A stretch of DNA of 64,000 nt, taken from the NCBI GenBank assembly GCA_036426205.1, contig CM071579.1, forward strand, positions 16,846,267 to 16,910,266, given 5' to 3'. The DNA comes from Ascaphus truei (lineage: Eukaryota; Chordata; Amphibia; Anura; Ascaphidae). Both the position numbers and the translations under genes were made by a program. Shown here piece after piece: positions 1 through 11,119 of this stretch. The notes under the pieces were generated by a model. The model was not told the DNA's origin. It did no database searches and was given only the letters and a program-made list of their open reading frames with translations. Positions within the stretch are counted from its first letter, which is position 1; the number at the start of each line of letters is the position of its first letter.

Positions 1-212
1 TGATACACTACACTGTATCACTTTAAAGTTTTTTTTTGTCTTTGCGCTTGATTTCCCTGTTCTACAAAATTGGATAACGTTGGTAAATAAATATTTTACT
101 TTTAACAAATTATGGAGGGACTCAACAGATAAAGCTTTCAAATGTAGTGGTTTACCTGGGTCAGTCCTAGTCCGTAGAGGTCCATGGAACAGCACAAGCA
201 GGTCAAAAATAA

Positions 213-246
213 CTGACGAAGTGTCCCATGTGACACGAAACGCGTA
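213..246 (+). ncRNA. Hammerhead-ribozyme-like relic
   Basis: A CTGACGA box is followed by a five-base-pair stem (GTGTC/GACAC, six-base loop) and then GAAACGCGTA. This is the order and spacing of the hammerhead core CUGANGA, helix II, GAAA and a minimal palindromic helix III (ACGCGU) ending in a GUA cleavage triplet. Bases expected to form helix I do not pair, so it is probably inactive. Such ribozymes are known from Penelope-like retroelements. Nothing else is recognisable in 1-710. Confidence 0.5.
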
Positions 247-727
247 GGAGAGCCAGTGCATGCTGGGCATTGCGTGACAACGTCATACGCCCAACAGCGC
301 ATACACCAGTGCAGGAGACACCACACAGAGATGCTGGTCTAGGAACCTTCCCCTCAGCACAAGACATCTGCAATCCGGAGAGGGGAATCAACCTGAACTA
401 CGGACGTTACAGCTGAGTTGTTTAACTGCCCAGTGTACTTTGATCTATGTGATCTACTTTTATTGTACTTGATATTTTTACATCTTTAAAATTGTTATAT
501 TTTGCCATATACTGATGATCTCTTTTCTTTGTGCCCCAACCCCTTTTTGTTTAACTGTTGACATCATAAAAACCATGTTTACAGCCCATAAGTGATGATT
601 TCTTTCAAATAATGTCAGACATATTACATTTTTAGAGTAGCGCTCTACTAGCATTATCAATAGTAAGTAATTCTTACACATCTAGCACCCTCTCTATCCA
701 CCTTTAAGACCCATCTTAAAACACAGT

Positions 728-1201
728 ATGGAGTATGTATAGGGATTGGGTGGGTGCTCAAGTGCTTGGTCCCACACTAATGTTTAGGTAATCCAAGAGG
801 TGACAATACATGGGGACTATGATCCATTGTTATTGATCCAATAAACAGTTTCAACCTATATTAAGGCTCTATTATTCCCTGAAGGTGGAGAGTGGTGTGA
901 AAATATCTTTTCCCTTCTCATTGGGATGGCCCATAGGTAAATAATAGGTACTCACTATGTGTCCCCGGTAGTTTCCTCCAGCGTGCAGCCGTGTCCAAGT
1001 TCCAGAGATATCCAAAAAATACGTTGTGTGGTGCACAGCAACAGAGAGACAGGTCTAATCTGATAAAAAAATTACTTTATTGGAGCTGCATTTAAAAAAA
1101 CTGAAGGTGCAACACTCCTACGCGTTTCGCAGCTCCAATAAAGTAATTTTTTGTCTGCTAAGACCTGTCTGTTGCTGTGCACCACGCAACGTATTTTTTG
1201 G
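728..1201. mobile_element. Small non-autonomous Penelope-like insertion
   Basis: The 474-bp segment is flanked by an exact 17-bp direct repeat (ccatcttaaaacacagt at 711-727 and 1202-1218), which I read as a target-site duplication. Its last ~190 bp form a hairpin: positions 1012-1089 are nearly the reverse complement of 1129-1201, and the right arm ends exactly where the duplication begins. The loop contains the cgcgtttcg motif (hammerhead core on the minus strand) at 1121-1129. There is no coding capacity. Penelope-like elements make variable duplications of about this length and carry inverted terminal copies and hammerhead motifs, so assignment to that class is an inference. Confidence 0.55.
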
Positions 1202-1218
1202 CCATCTTAAAACACAGT

Positions 1219-1700
1219 TGATTTTAAAGCAGGTGAAACCGGTTAGAATTGTAGTGCCAGCATCTTATGATCTCAGGAAAGTCCTGCCATTCCTGTGCAG
1301 TTTAACGTAAAATCGGGAATTAAAATTGTTTACATCAGCAACTAAATTGTTTTGTTTTGTTTTAATTTTGTATTTCCCAAAGAAATTGGAATAATGCAGG
1401 GATATTAAAAAAAAATCACTCCTAGCAAGAATGAAGCTCAAGGTAACTTTTGATTTGATTGATTTTATTTTCATAGAAAATTTCAGCAGGAATCTTTCAA
1501 TATACTCAACATAAAGTAGTATCCGCTATGCTTAATATAACCTATACATTACATAAAAGGTTACCACGATTGTTCGTTTATGTGGTATTTTTCCCCTAAA
1601 TAAATGATCTCATTATATTTTCTGTGACTATACTACGAACTCCAGATGCCCCTGATCTCCCTGACTGCAGTTTTAATCATGCACTTTTACCCTTTTATGA
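1219..1700. other. No recognisable feature
   Basis: AT-rich sequence with short frames only. I see no repeat ends, RNA gene or coding bias. Confidence 0.5.
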
Positions 1701-4550
1701 GGCCTATGCTAGTAGCCTTCATAAAACGTCTCATTGGGCCTGTTTACGCCACCAGTTTTGTCAGTGTAGTTATCACAGTATTCAGAAAGACTCTGAACAC
1801 CTGCGATAGCTAAATGACCAAAACTGGCGAGGAGCAGTGATCTGATATTCACCTCTCTCAAAAGGTCTCACCCGTGAGATCTGCAGCGATATGGGCGGGC
1901 CAGCAGCATAGAGAGCTGCACAGAGAGAGCCGCCTCTCCCTGTGCATATCTCGCCAGCGATCGCAGGGTTTTAATAAAAAATGAATTACTAGTGTACCTG
2001 TGCAGTGGGTCTCCGGAACAGAACCGCGTTGATTTCAGGTCTGGGACCCCCTGCCTCCCAAGATACAGGCCCCGTTATGGGGTGCCGGAATCTCCTATGC
2101 ATGTAAATGTCCCGTGTCACATGACCAGGACATTAAAAATCAATACAAATCATCAAGGCGAAAAATACACAACAATTAAAGAAATACACAAGCACCTATA
2201 CACCACAACAATAAAATAAATAAAAAGCCACAACTACACATCAATAAAATTATTCAAGCACCAAAACAACAAGAGAATACAAATTATGTTATACCAAAAT
2301 ACTAGAATAAACACATAACCAATAAAACTATTCAAGAACTAAAACCACTAACCAATCCTAAAATGTAATAAAAACAAGCCATCCAAATGCCAAACAATGT
2401 AGTGATCACAATAAACAGAAATACAAAAAATAACAATCAATTGTAAACAATTATTTGCCCCCCAAAAATGCATTGCCTATCACTGTATTTATCTGTACCC
2501 TAAAGGGGCACAGATTAATACATTTGCAGTCAATGGGCAATGAAAAACATAAAAAGAAATAAATACAATAAAAAAAACTGAAAAAAAACAATTACATACA
2601 GTATATACAATTTTTATCTTACCTTTAGAAGTCTTCACCCTCCGAATCCCAGCGTATCAGGAAGCTCTCGACCCGAGACGTCATCCACTGCAATCCGACT
2701 CCACCCTCCCTGAAGATCAGCATCAAGTAAAAACATCTTTCTTTCACCTTCTTCTATCTTATTCTGTCATTCTTTTCTTCTTTTCTGTAATCTTGTTTCT
2801 TTGTAATGCAAGAGCACCCCATGGCAAATCCAGCAACTGAAGTTACCTCGTCATCTTCTTGAGCTAAAATGAGATGGAACAGGCCTTATATAGGGCCTGT
2901 GATGTCACATTTTTAAGTCAGAAAGTACAGCTCCAATCAGATTGGACGCTGTATCATGTGACCGACTTTTTTTTTTTTTTAAAGGATCTGACGTCAGGTC
3001 CAAGGGAGTACGTCACATCCTTAAAACCACATGGCTCATATCACATGGTATTACAGCCAATGGGATTGCAGACAATCCAATTTGTTCCTGTACCTGTTCC
3101 TGTACCATGTGATATGTTCCATTTGTTAAAAAGGATGCAACATCACTTCTTGAATAGTTTTGTTGGTTATTGTATTCTAGTATTTTGGGATAACATCATT
3201 TTTATTCTTTTGAAGTTTTGGTATTAGAATAATTTTATTGATGTGTAGTTGAGGCTTTTGAGTTCTTTTATTGTTGTGGTGTATTTCTTTAATTGTTGTG
3301 TATTTTTTAGCTTGGTTGATTTTTTTTATAGGTTGGGCATTGACTTCTATCGTGGCTTATCATGCCCATATTATATGGGTATGATGTTCCAGTGTGCCAA
3401 TCAATGGATAGAAGGTATAGTGGCCCTGAGGTGGGTGGTTAGGCCTCCAGGGTGGATAGCGGCGGAGGGTGGGTTAACTACTATACTTACTAGTATATTA
3501 CTATAGTGGTTTTTCATGACTAAGGTGATTAAGGGGTTAGGGACCATTAGATTGTATTTTTGATTGTACTCTTGCTGCTAACCTAGGACATGGGCCTGAA
3601 GTATGTTGATGAGGATGCCCTTCATCATGGCAGGGGTAAGTAGAAGGTGTACAGTATTTACTTTTTTTATGCAGGCTGGCTAATGTTTGATTTTGAATGG
3701 GCAAATGAGCTATTATCCATATCTGGATAATAGTAATTTTGCCCATTAATGTACTGTATGTGTTGTGGAGGGGAGGGGTTTGTTACGGGTAGAGGAGGTG
3801 GGTAGTAAGGTTGTTGTGTTTTTGAATGTTTATTGTGGGCAGCATAGATGGGTGAAGTTGGTATTTGGCCCTTGTTGGGTGTTTTTACCTACCAGGTGGG
3901 TAGCCGGAGGGGTTAACCCCCTCATTACCTTAGCGGTATTAACCACAAAGGTAATGAAGGGGTTAACTCCTCCCGCTACCCACCCAGTAGGTATAAACAC
4001 CCACCAAGGGTCAAATGCCAACTTCACCCACCTCCGCTACCCACAATAAACATGGCACCGGTAGGTAACCCCTTCATTGCCTTAGCGGTTAGCGACTACG
4101 GTAATAAAGTTGCCTGTAAATGCATTTTTATTGCATTGGATTGATGCCGGGGGTCATCAGAGCTGATATTAATGGGTATCAGCTCCGGAGAATCCCGGCA
4201 TCAATCCGATGCAGGAAAAATTTGTTTGTTTTTTAAGTCCCTCTCTCGCCTCAGCAGCTTTTCACCAGCTTCACACCAACTTTTTCTGGCGAGAGGAATT
4301 TGGGAGGAAATCGCCATTCTAGGGCCTCAATAACCTAATCATGACTACTAGAATTTCCCGAGTTCCAAAACCTGCCGATAAGGGACATATCGAGGCTCAC
4401 TTGGCGATGTGTTTTGGATGACAGCAAAAAATGGTGATTAATGAATTCGCTGCCCACTTATCGAAGCTTTCTGAATCTCTGAAGGCATTTTTGGCCGATA
4501 ACAGCTAACAAGCCTCGATAAGTGGGTTATGAAGGCTACTAGCATAGGCC
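1701..4550. mobile_element. Foldback-type non-autonomous DNA element
   Basis: The first and last 24 bases (1701-1724 and 4527-4550) are exact inverted copies beginning ggcctatgctagtagcc. Inside lie smaller inverted modules: a gtctccgg/gaaccgc arm at about 2005-2100, a palindromic segment around 3890-4000 with the ggggttaac and taatgaaggggtta motifs, and a short hairpin at 4142-4212. No transposase is present and I could not find a target-site duplication, so the boundaries are tentative. Related modules recur at 17.6-19.05 kb and 58.26-58.45 kb. Confidence 0.4.
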
Positions 4551-4580
4551 CCTATGTCTGTAAGTCTCCCAACATACCAC

Positions 4581-4745
4581 TTAGATTGTAAGCTCTTTGG
4601 GGCAGGGCCTTCCTTTGCCTTATGTTGTCCTTTACCTGTTACACTTAACCCCATTGTTTGTACTTTATTTATCTTACATTGTAATTTTGAAAAGCACTCT
4701 GTTCACTGCTGGGGTTTTATAAATAAAATTATAAATACATCAAAT
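4581..4745 (+). mobile_element. 3' end of a short retroposon (amphibian type)
   Basis: Begins ttagattgtaagctctttg and ends in a tataaataaa-type A/T tail. The same consensus recurs at 44743-44925, so it is an interspersed repeat. I believe it is the 3' end of a LINE or SINE, but the family is not certain from sequence alone. Confidence 0.5.
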
Positions 4746-7290
4746 ATATTTGTTTTAACCTAAGGACCGTATAACTCATACGTTGATCATATCTACTCTA
4801 GTATGTCCCATCAGAAGTAAATATAATGGTATACTGTATTGCAACTGAAAGGCATTGTTATGCAAGGTTAGTCTTTGGTAAGGAAATTGAATAAATGGGG
4901 TTCTTTTTTGCTGTATAACATTTACCCCTTATCTGCTACCAGAAAATAATTTGAATATTATGTCTCCTGGGAAATGCACTAATTAGATGCATCTGCCATC
5001 CCTGCACTGTGCCACAAAGTGGAAAATCCGCACTAATGGTTCCTGAAACTTCAGTTTCAAGTAGGTGGCATTTGATGATTCACAGGAGACGGCAAACAGT
5101 ACAGATTAATTATTTGTATTTTTCAGATATTGCTGATTTCTCTTTGACTGGTAAAGGGGAAGTTAATAAATGTCATTCGCTTCATTAAAACAGAAAACTA
5201 CGTTTTAAGTAGTAAATTTATACCATATAAAAAAGGGAAAGAAGCAATGTTCCTTATTTATAGATGTTACAGGACTTTCTGTTCCCGTGACGCGGGTAAA
5301 TAAGTGAAATGTCTTAGCACTCAATTGCATGCTATGGCCCCGTGACCGCGTCTCAGCTGTGGCTGCCCTGTGGTATCTTGCAACTTCTGTAGTTCTTTGA
5401 ATTAACGATAGCTGATGCTAGTGCGTAGTTAAGCTACATTCATTGTATTCTGAGGCTATTGCACCAGTCATGTATAGTATTGTATTAGTAAAGCACCAGT
5501 TGTTTTTTAAGACATCCATAAGCACCTCTTCTTGGAGATTGACTGTTTCAATGCTAGAAAACTAAAGACACAGTCGCTGCAAATGATGACATATTTATTA
5601 ACATATAACACAGAAACATGGTGTACATTGCGAATGACGTGAGAAAGGTTGTGGTAAATAGGTATTGTATTGTACAGTATAAGAAAAATTAAGTACACTG
5701 GATCAGTGAATGTTTAATAACATTATTTATTACTGTATGCAACTACATCAATAATATAGTAATAATATAATAAATAACAATAAATTATAATAATAAAAAC
5801 ACCTCTTCCACCTACTGTACCTGGCAGTGAAGGTCCATCTGTAAAATAATGAAACAAATAGATGTCGTAATTAAACACTGAGTTGTTCTGTAGTTACCCT
5901 GCTAATTGAATTATTGCGCTCACGCACAAAGAAATACAGAAAATGCAGAAGTTACCTTAATGATACACTATCCATTGTATATGGTGTTGAGTGAGAAAGC
6001 AGTATTCAGAATAGTATTCTGCCTACCAAACCTTCAGTAATCTTATGACACAAACATTTCAGCCTTGTAACTGTTATAGCTTGTCGTTAAGGAGCAGTTA
6101 GTTCTAAATATGTTTCAATATATTGCTACTATTTGACTACAGTGAAAACAGATGAATGGCGGTGCACAGAGCATAAGTATCCCAGGCTAGACTGCAGAAG
6201 ATGACTAAAAATACTTCACGGGCACATGTAAAAAAGTAACAAGGGTGGAAACACTTTAATGCATTTCACTTTGTCAAAGAGTCATTGACTGAGCCACTAA
6301 TTGAGAGACCTTTGCTGAAGCAGGGATATCCTTCAAACATGATCTGTTGGTGGCCATGAGGGCTGGAGTTGGCCGCTCATAAGGTAGAGTATGACATAGT
6401 AGCTACTACATCAGGGGGCCCCTAGAGTGCAAGACTACATGATGTAGTCAATTGGCCCCCAAAGGTTTAAATTTACATGTATTTTTGGTACCAAAATGAG
6501 CTTTTAACTCTCCTGGCCAAATGGCTATTTTGTTTTTTATTTGTATAATAGTACCATACAGTAGACAAACAGAGATTTTTGTAAGAAAGGATTAGAAAGA
6601 TCTCAGTGTACGAGCGAGCACGTTCGCTGGTGTTTCTAATGTTTGGGTTTTGAGTTTGTACAAAGTTCTGGGGAAAAACTAGAGTAGGATTTTATTTTGC
6701 TAAATGTGGGTGAATATTTTGGAACGTAGAAATTTCCACAAGTTTATAAAAAATAAAAAAAAGACATTAAGAAAATAATAGGGAACCATGGATCAGCCCC
6801 TCAGGTTTTGTCTTTTGCTAAAAAGTTTGTGCTTAAGTTCGACTCAAACTTCAAAACAAATCTCGAAGTTCAGATTTCGAAACCACAAACCTGCCCATTT
6901 TTATAACATATATTATATATATTTTTTAATATCTTGGGGCTGTTTAAAATGGTTTAAGTGATTCACAAGAGTATATGTCCTTCTCAGCCCTACATCTGCT
7001 TGCTCCATTTAATCAACATTGGTAAAACACTGGTAAATTCCATTGAATATATTTCTTCATGTAAGAACCTTTACAGACTGAATAATGTGAAGCCTTATCA
7101 ACTGAAACCCAATTAAGTCACTTGTGTCAGAGGTGTCACTAATTTTACTTCTAAGATTACCTTCTTGATTTATATATAGAATCGTTTTAGTAAGTTACAT
7201 GAGGTGTTATGGTAAGCAATGAGGCACAAAATGTGCTAATGCACAGGCACCTAAGGACTCAAATTAACAACAGCATGTAGTTCTTGTACT
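4746..7290. other. AT-rich spacer with no gene seen
   Basis: Mostly low-GC sequence with an (A/T)-rich run near 5740-5810. A minus-strand relic at about 6258-6282 (core TTTGACAAAG followed by GAAATGCATT) resembles a decayed hammerhead motif. No coding bias was found on either strand. Confidence 0.45.
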
Positions 7291-8100
7291 TTGCACTTCC
7301 AAAATAAGAAATCCAAACTAAGAACTGAAAATATTAATAGCATTTTTACGTTATTTGCATCATTGCTATATATTAAATCCTTCACATCCAACTTATCTGC
7401 ATACATAGACTTCTTTTTAAAACAACAAGTTACCAAACTTAAATCATATTTACAAGACGCAACAAAAGTTTTAAATATAAACACAAGTTTTAAATATACT
7501 GGAAAATATAAAATGGAGGGAAGAATACCTACTTGTCACATGTGACGTTTCATCACTATTCACGGTTATAGAGCATGACAAAGGTTGTCAAGCAGCAAGG
7601 TATTTTATAGAGAAAGAAGCATCTTTAAAAGATACACAAATTGATTTCATCATAACATCAATTTGGTTTGCACTAACCCATAATTATTTTTGGTTTAACG
7701 AGGAGATCTTTTAAAAAAAAATCACAGGTACAGTGATGGGCACCAGATTTGTGCCAAGTTATGTAATCTTCTCATGGATCAGTGGGAGGGCCAATACATC
7801 TGGTCCGAGCATGGATTTGGCACAAGCGTGGTGTTCTGGAAACGTTATATAGACGATATTGTGTTAATATGGCAAGGAAGCGAGAACATTTTGAAATTAT
7901 TTTTGGAATACTTCAACAATAATGATTTCAATTTAATATTTTCTCACAAATATTGTCGAATTGAAATAGAATTTTTGGAAGTCCTTGTTTACATTTAAGA
8001 GGGAAACATCTGTACAAAAACATATAATAAATCATTTTCTGAGACTTCCAACTCTCTATGGCAATTGTGAACCTCTTGTAGAGTCTGCTCATATTGTATT
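7291..8100 (+). pseudogene. Penelope-like (Neptune-type) reverse transcriptase relic
   Basis: Three plus-strand frames join into part of a Penelope-like RT. Positions 7390-7500 encode AYIDFFLKQ...SYLQDATKVLN, like the pre-palm region. 7544-7712 reads DVSSLFTVIEHDKG, then FALTHNYFWFNEE. 7722-7800 reads ITGTVMGTRFVPSY, matching the diagnostic TAMGTRFAPSYAN block. 7774-7998 contains YIDDIVLIW, the catalytic YxDD block. Stops at about 7543 and 7710 and at least two frame changes show it is dead. The GIY-YIG endonuclease is not visible: the copy is truncated and runs into the 3' end of the CR1 element at about 8103. Its presence fits the hammerhead-like motifs scattered through the window, since Penelope-like elements carry such ribozymes. 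Confidence 0.8.
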
Positions 8101-8102
8101 AC

Positions 8103-9805
8103 ATAGTTACATAGTAGATGAGGTTGAAAAAAGACGTACGTCCATCAAGTTCAACCTATGCTAAATTTAGACAACAGATACTTTATTCTATATCTATACT
8201 TACTTATTAATCCAGAGGAAGGCAAACAAAAAACCCCATTAAGGGGAAAAATTAATTCCTTCCTGACTCCAAGAATTGGCAATCGGATTAATCCCTGGAT
8301 CAACATCCTTCCCATGTACACTTATTTGGTATATCCCTGTATACCTTTCCCATCTAAAAAGATGTCCAACCTTTTTTTGAACAAATCTATTGTATCTGCC
8401 ATCACAGTCTCCATGGGTAATGAATTCCACATTTTAACTGCCCTTACTGTAAAGAACCCTTTCCTTTGTTGCTGGTGAAATTTCCTTTCCTCCAACCTTA
8501 AGGGATGGCCCCAAGTCCTTTGTACTGCCCGTGGGATGAATAGTTCTTTTGAAAGCTCCTTGTATTGTCCCTGAATATATTTGTATATAGTTATCATATC
8601 GCCTCTTAGACGCCTCTTTTCTAATGTAAATAAATCTAATTTAGCTAGCCTCTCCTCATAAGTTAGAATGGCCATCCCCTTTATTAATTTGGTGGCTCTT
8701 CTCTGCACTCTCTCTAGTTCCATAATGTCTTTTATTAGGATTGGTGCCCAAAATTGTACTCCATATTCAAGGTGTGGTCTTACTAATGCTATGTAAAGGG
8801 GCATAATTATGTTTACTTCCCTTCCATCCATTGCCCGTTTGATGCAAGATAAGATCTTGTTTGCCTTTGCAGCTACTGCATGACATTGGGCACTATTGCT
8901 AAGCCTGCTGTCTACAAGCACTCCTAAATCCTTCTCCATCAAGGATTCCCCCAATATATCTCCATTTAATTTGTAAGTCGCCTTTTTATTCTTGCATCCC
9001 AAATGCATAACCTTACATTTATCTGTATTAAACCTCATTTGCCATTTACCTGCCCACGTTTCCAGTATCTCCAAGTCCTTCTGAAGAGAAATTACATCCT
9101 GCTCTGATTCTATTACCTTACACAATTTAGTATCATCAGCAAAGATGGAGACTTTGCTCTCGATCCCAACCTCAAGGTCATTAATAAACAAGTTAAAAAG
9201 CAGGGTCCCAGTACCGATCCTTGAGGTACTCCACTCCCGACTTTAGCCCAACCTGAAAAAGTTCCATTTATGACAACCCTCTGTTGTCTGTCCTTTAACC
9301 AGTTTTCAATCCAGGTGCATATATTATTACTGAGTCCAATTTTCTTTATTTTGTACACCAACCTCTTGTGTGAAACCGTATCAAAAGCCTTTGCAAAATC
9401 TAAGTAGACCACATCAACTGCATTACCCTGGTCTAAATTCCTACTTACCTCCTCAAAGAAACAAATAAGGTTAGTTTGGCAAGATCTATCCTTCATAAAT
9501 CCATGCTGACTATTACTAATAATTTTGTTTTCCATTAGGTATTCCTGAATATTATCCCGTATTAAACCGTCAAGTAGTTTCCCTACTATTGAAGTCAGGC
9601 TTACAGGTCTGTAATTCCCCGGGTGTGATCTAGCTCCCTTTTTAAATATAGGCACCACATCTGCTTTACGCCAATCTTGTGGTACTAAGCCTGTGGAAAT
9701 GGAATCCTTGAATATTAAATATAATGGTTTTGCTATTACTGAGCTTAACTCCTTGAGAACTCTTGGATGTATGCCATCGGGGCCAGGTGCCTTATTTACT
9801 TTAAT
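8103..9805 (-). mobile_element. 5'-truncated CR1-type LINE
   Basis: Minus-strand element reading from about 9805 down to a 3' end with repeated TATGTAACT-like units at 8103-8115. The 3' UTR (tcttttttcaacctcatcta) recurs at 31195-31430 and 41985-42060. Only the distal RT and the C-terminal region remain. The 5' end stops within the segment NKAPGPDGI. A single frame break near 9200 separates the two RT halves. Confidence 0.85.
8322..9803 (-). pseudogene. CR1 reverse transcriptase (truncated, frameshifted)
   Basis: Reading on the minus strand, the first part (about 9803-9200) carries NKAPGPDGI, YRPVSLTS, DFAKAFDTV and GVPQGSVLGP, which are RT blocks of the CR1/L2 group. The second part (9191-8322) starts at FINDLEVGIE and carries the catalytic FADDTK, then KDLGVLVD, RPHLEYGVQFWAP, ERVQRRATKLIKG and a C-terminal LFKKRLDIFLDG segment, the usual CR1 ending. 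A one-base frame change at about 9195-9215 breaks the ORF between the RT palm halves. The endonuclease and ORF1 are missing through 5' truncation. About 490 codons of a protein normally near 900 remain. The FADD aspartates are intact, so decay is recent or mild. Confidence 0.85.
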
Positions 9806-10249
9806 TTATATTGTATGTCTTTATTTATATAGCAGTGTAAAGATTCAGTCTTGCACACCAGATGTCATATAATATAAGCAAAATACTTATGACAGACGGG
9901 ACAAAGAACCAATCAGTGGTCACGCAGAGATAACGCCCAGCGTTCTGACGTCACTCGACCAATCAAAACACAGACATTCTCAGCAATGCGGAAGAGCAAT
10001 CAGGACGCAATTGGACTCACATGGGGTAACGAAGGGGGTGTTTTGAATTATTCACTTAGCATGGGACTATATATATCGGACTTTCTTATCTTTTCTTTGC
10101 CAGTCACTTGAAAAAGAACTCTGTGCAGTTCGAAACGTCGTGTGTGCCACTGAAAGAATACATTTATTTTCAAAAATCCGCAGTGCCCTGGATCTCCTAT
10201 TCACTTCTTTATTTATATAGCGCCACTAATGTACATAGCATATTTCTGC
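9806..10249. other. Retroposon ends and a hammerhead-like relic
   Basis: Short retroposon tails (tctttatttatatag) occur at about 9818-9835 and 10205-10245. On the plus strand, 10105-10142 folds as CAC, TTGAAAA, a GAACT/AGTTC stem, then GAAACGTC and GTG. This is a hammerhead-like order with a 3-bp helix I, but the first core base is changed. No gene is seen. Confidence 0.45.
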
Positions 10250-11110
10250 TTCAGGTTAGAAATCAGTTTGTCAGCCTTGCTTTGCTTTTCTTCCATGGCG
10301 GTGATCGCAGTTTTTACCCTTTTCAGACTATTTGTCACCTCCTCCAACTCACTCCGTAAGAGACACTCTTTTTTCTACAAAGCAACATACTCAAGTAGAG
10401 CTGGGCGTATACATATATCTTTAACTCAGCGTTAGCTTCTCGCTCCTCCTTTTCTTTTGCAGCCATTCCTTTGCTGACTCCTCCCATCACTCCGGTTTGC
10501 AACACATCATGGCACCTTCCTGACACACATTGTTCTGATATCGCAGGCTCCCCAAGTGTTTTGGTCACTTCCTCTTTGGGTTTAGAAACATTTTCTTTTT
10601 TCTTTTCTTTAGTAGCTCCTGAGAGATCAGTGGAAAACTTCTATATTATTGTTTGTGCACCCATCGTGCATAGAATCAGATGAGTATCTTGGGCTCAGTA
10701 CAGCTTCAGTGAGAGACAATCTTGTCTTTAAGGTGGCAGCCGCATAATCAGAAATAGGGAACCCAAACCCCCCAGAAACACCAGTGAAGAATTAAAGCGT
10801 CTTTAAAACAGAAACATTTGAATTAGAAATAGAAATATCACACATCGCAGGAAAATCACGGACAGAGGAACTTGCTTTAACATTTGAGACTTTAGAATCA
10901 GTGGTAGAAATATCACATATTACAGGAAAAACCAGGGGAAGAACACTTTCTTTTGAAATGGGAACTTGAAAGTCAGCAGTGGTGAAACTAAGCAGTGCAT
11001 TGCAGGGGGACCCCTAATTGAAGGGGACACTATAGGAGGTAAAGAAGGGGCACCATAATCAGCAAACAGGATCTCGCACAGCGTAGGGAAAACAGTGGAA
11101 GGTAATCATC
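10250..11110 (-). pseudogene. Coiled-coil coding relic, same family as 36.3-38.4 kb
   Basis: Minus-strand fragments encode KEKEEREANAELK and, in another frame near 10355-10250, a segment ending AITAMEEKQSKADK then LISNLKQKY. The latter aligns with TINAMDEKQSKSDR / MIANLKQKY of the 36.3-38.4 kb sequence, and the preceding LEEVTNSLKRVKT aligns with LEDLRTDLDTANT. Upstream (10570-10800) further open fragments such as GFGFPISDYAAATLKTRL can be read between stops. Several frame breaks and stops make this non-functional. I see no LTR attached. The parent function is unknown; the family appears mobile because of the LTR-bounded copy described below. Confidence 0.6.
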
Positions 11111-11119
11111 TTTGATATT

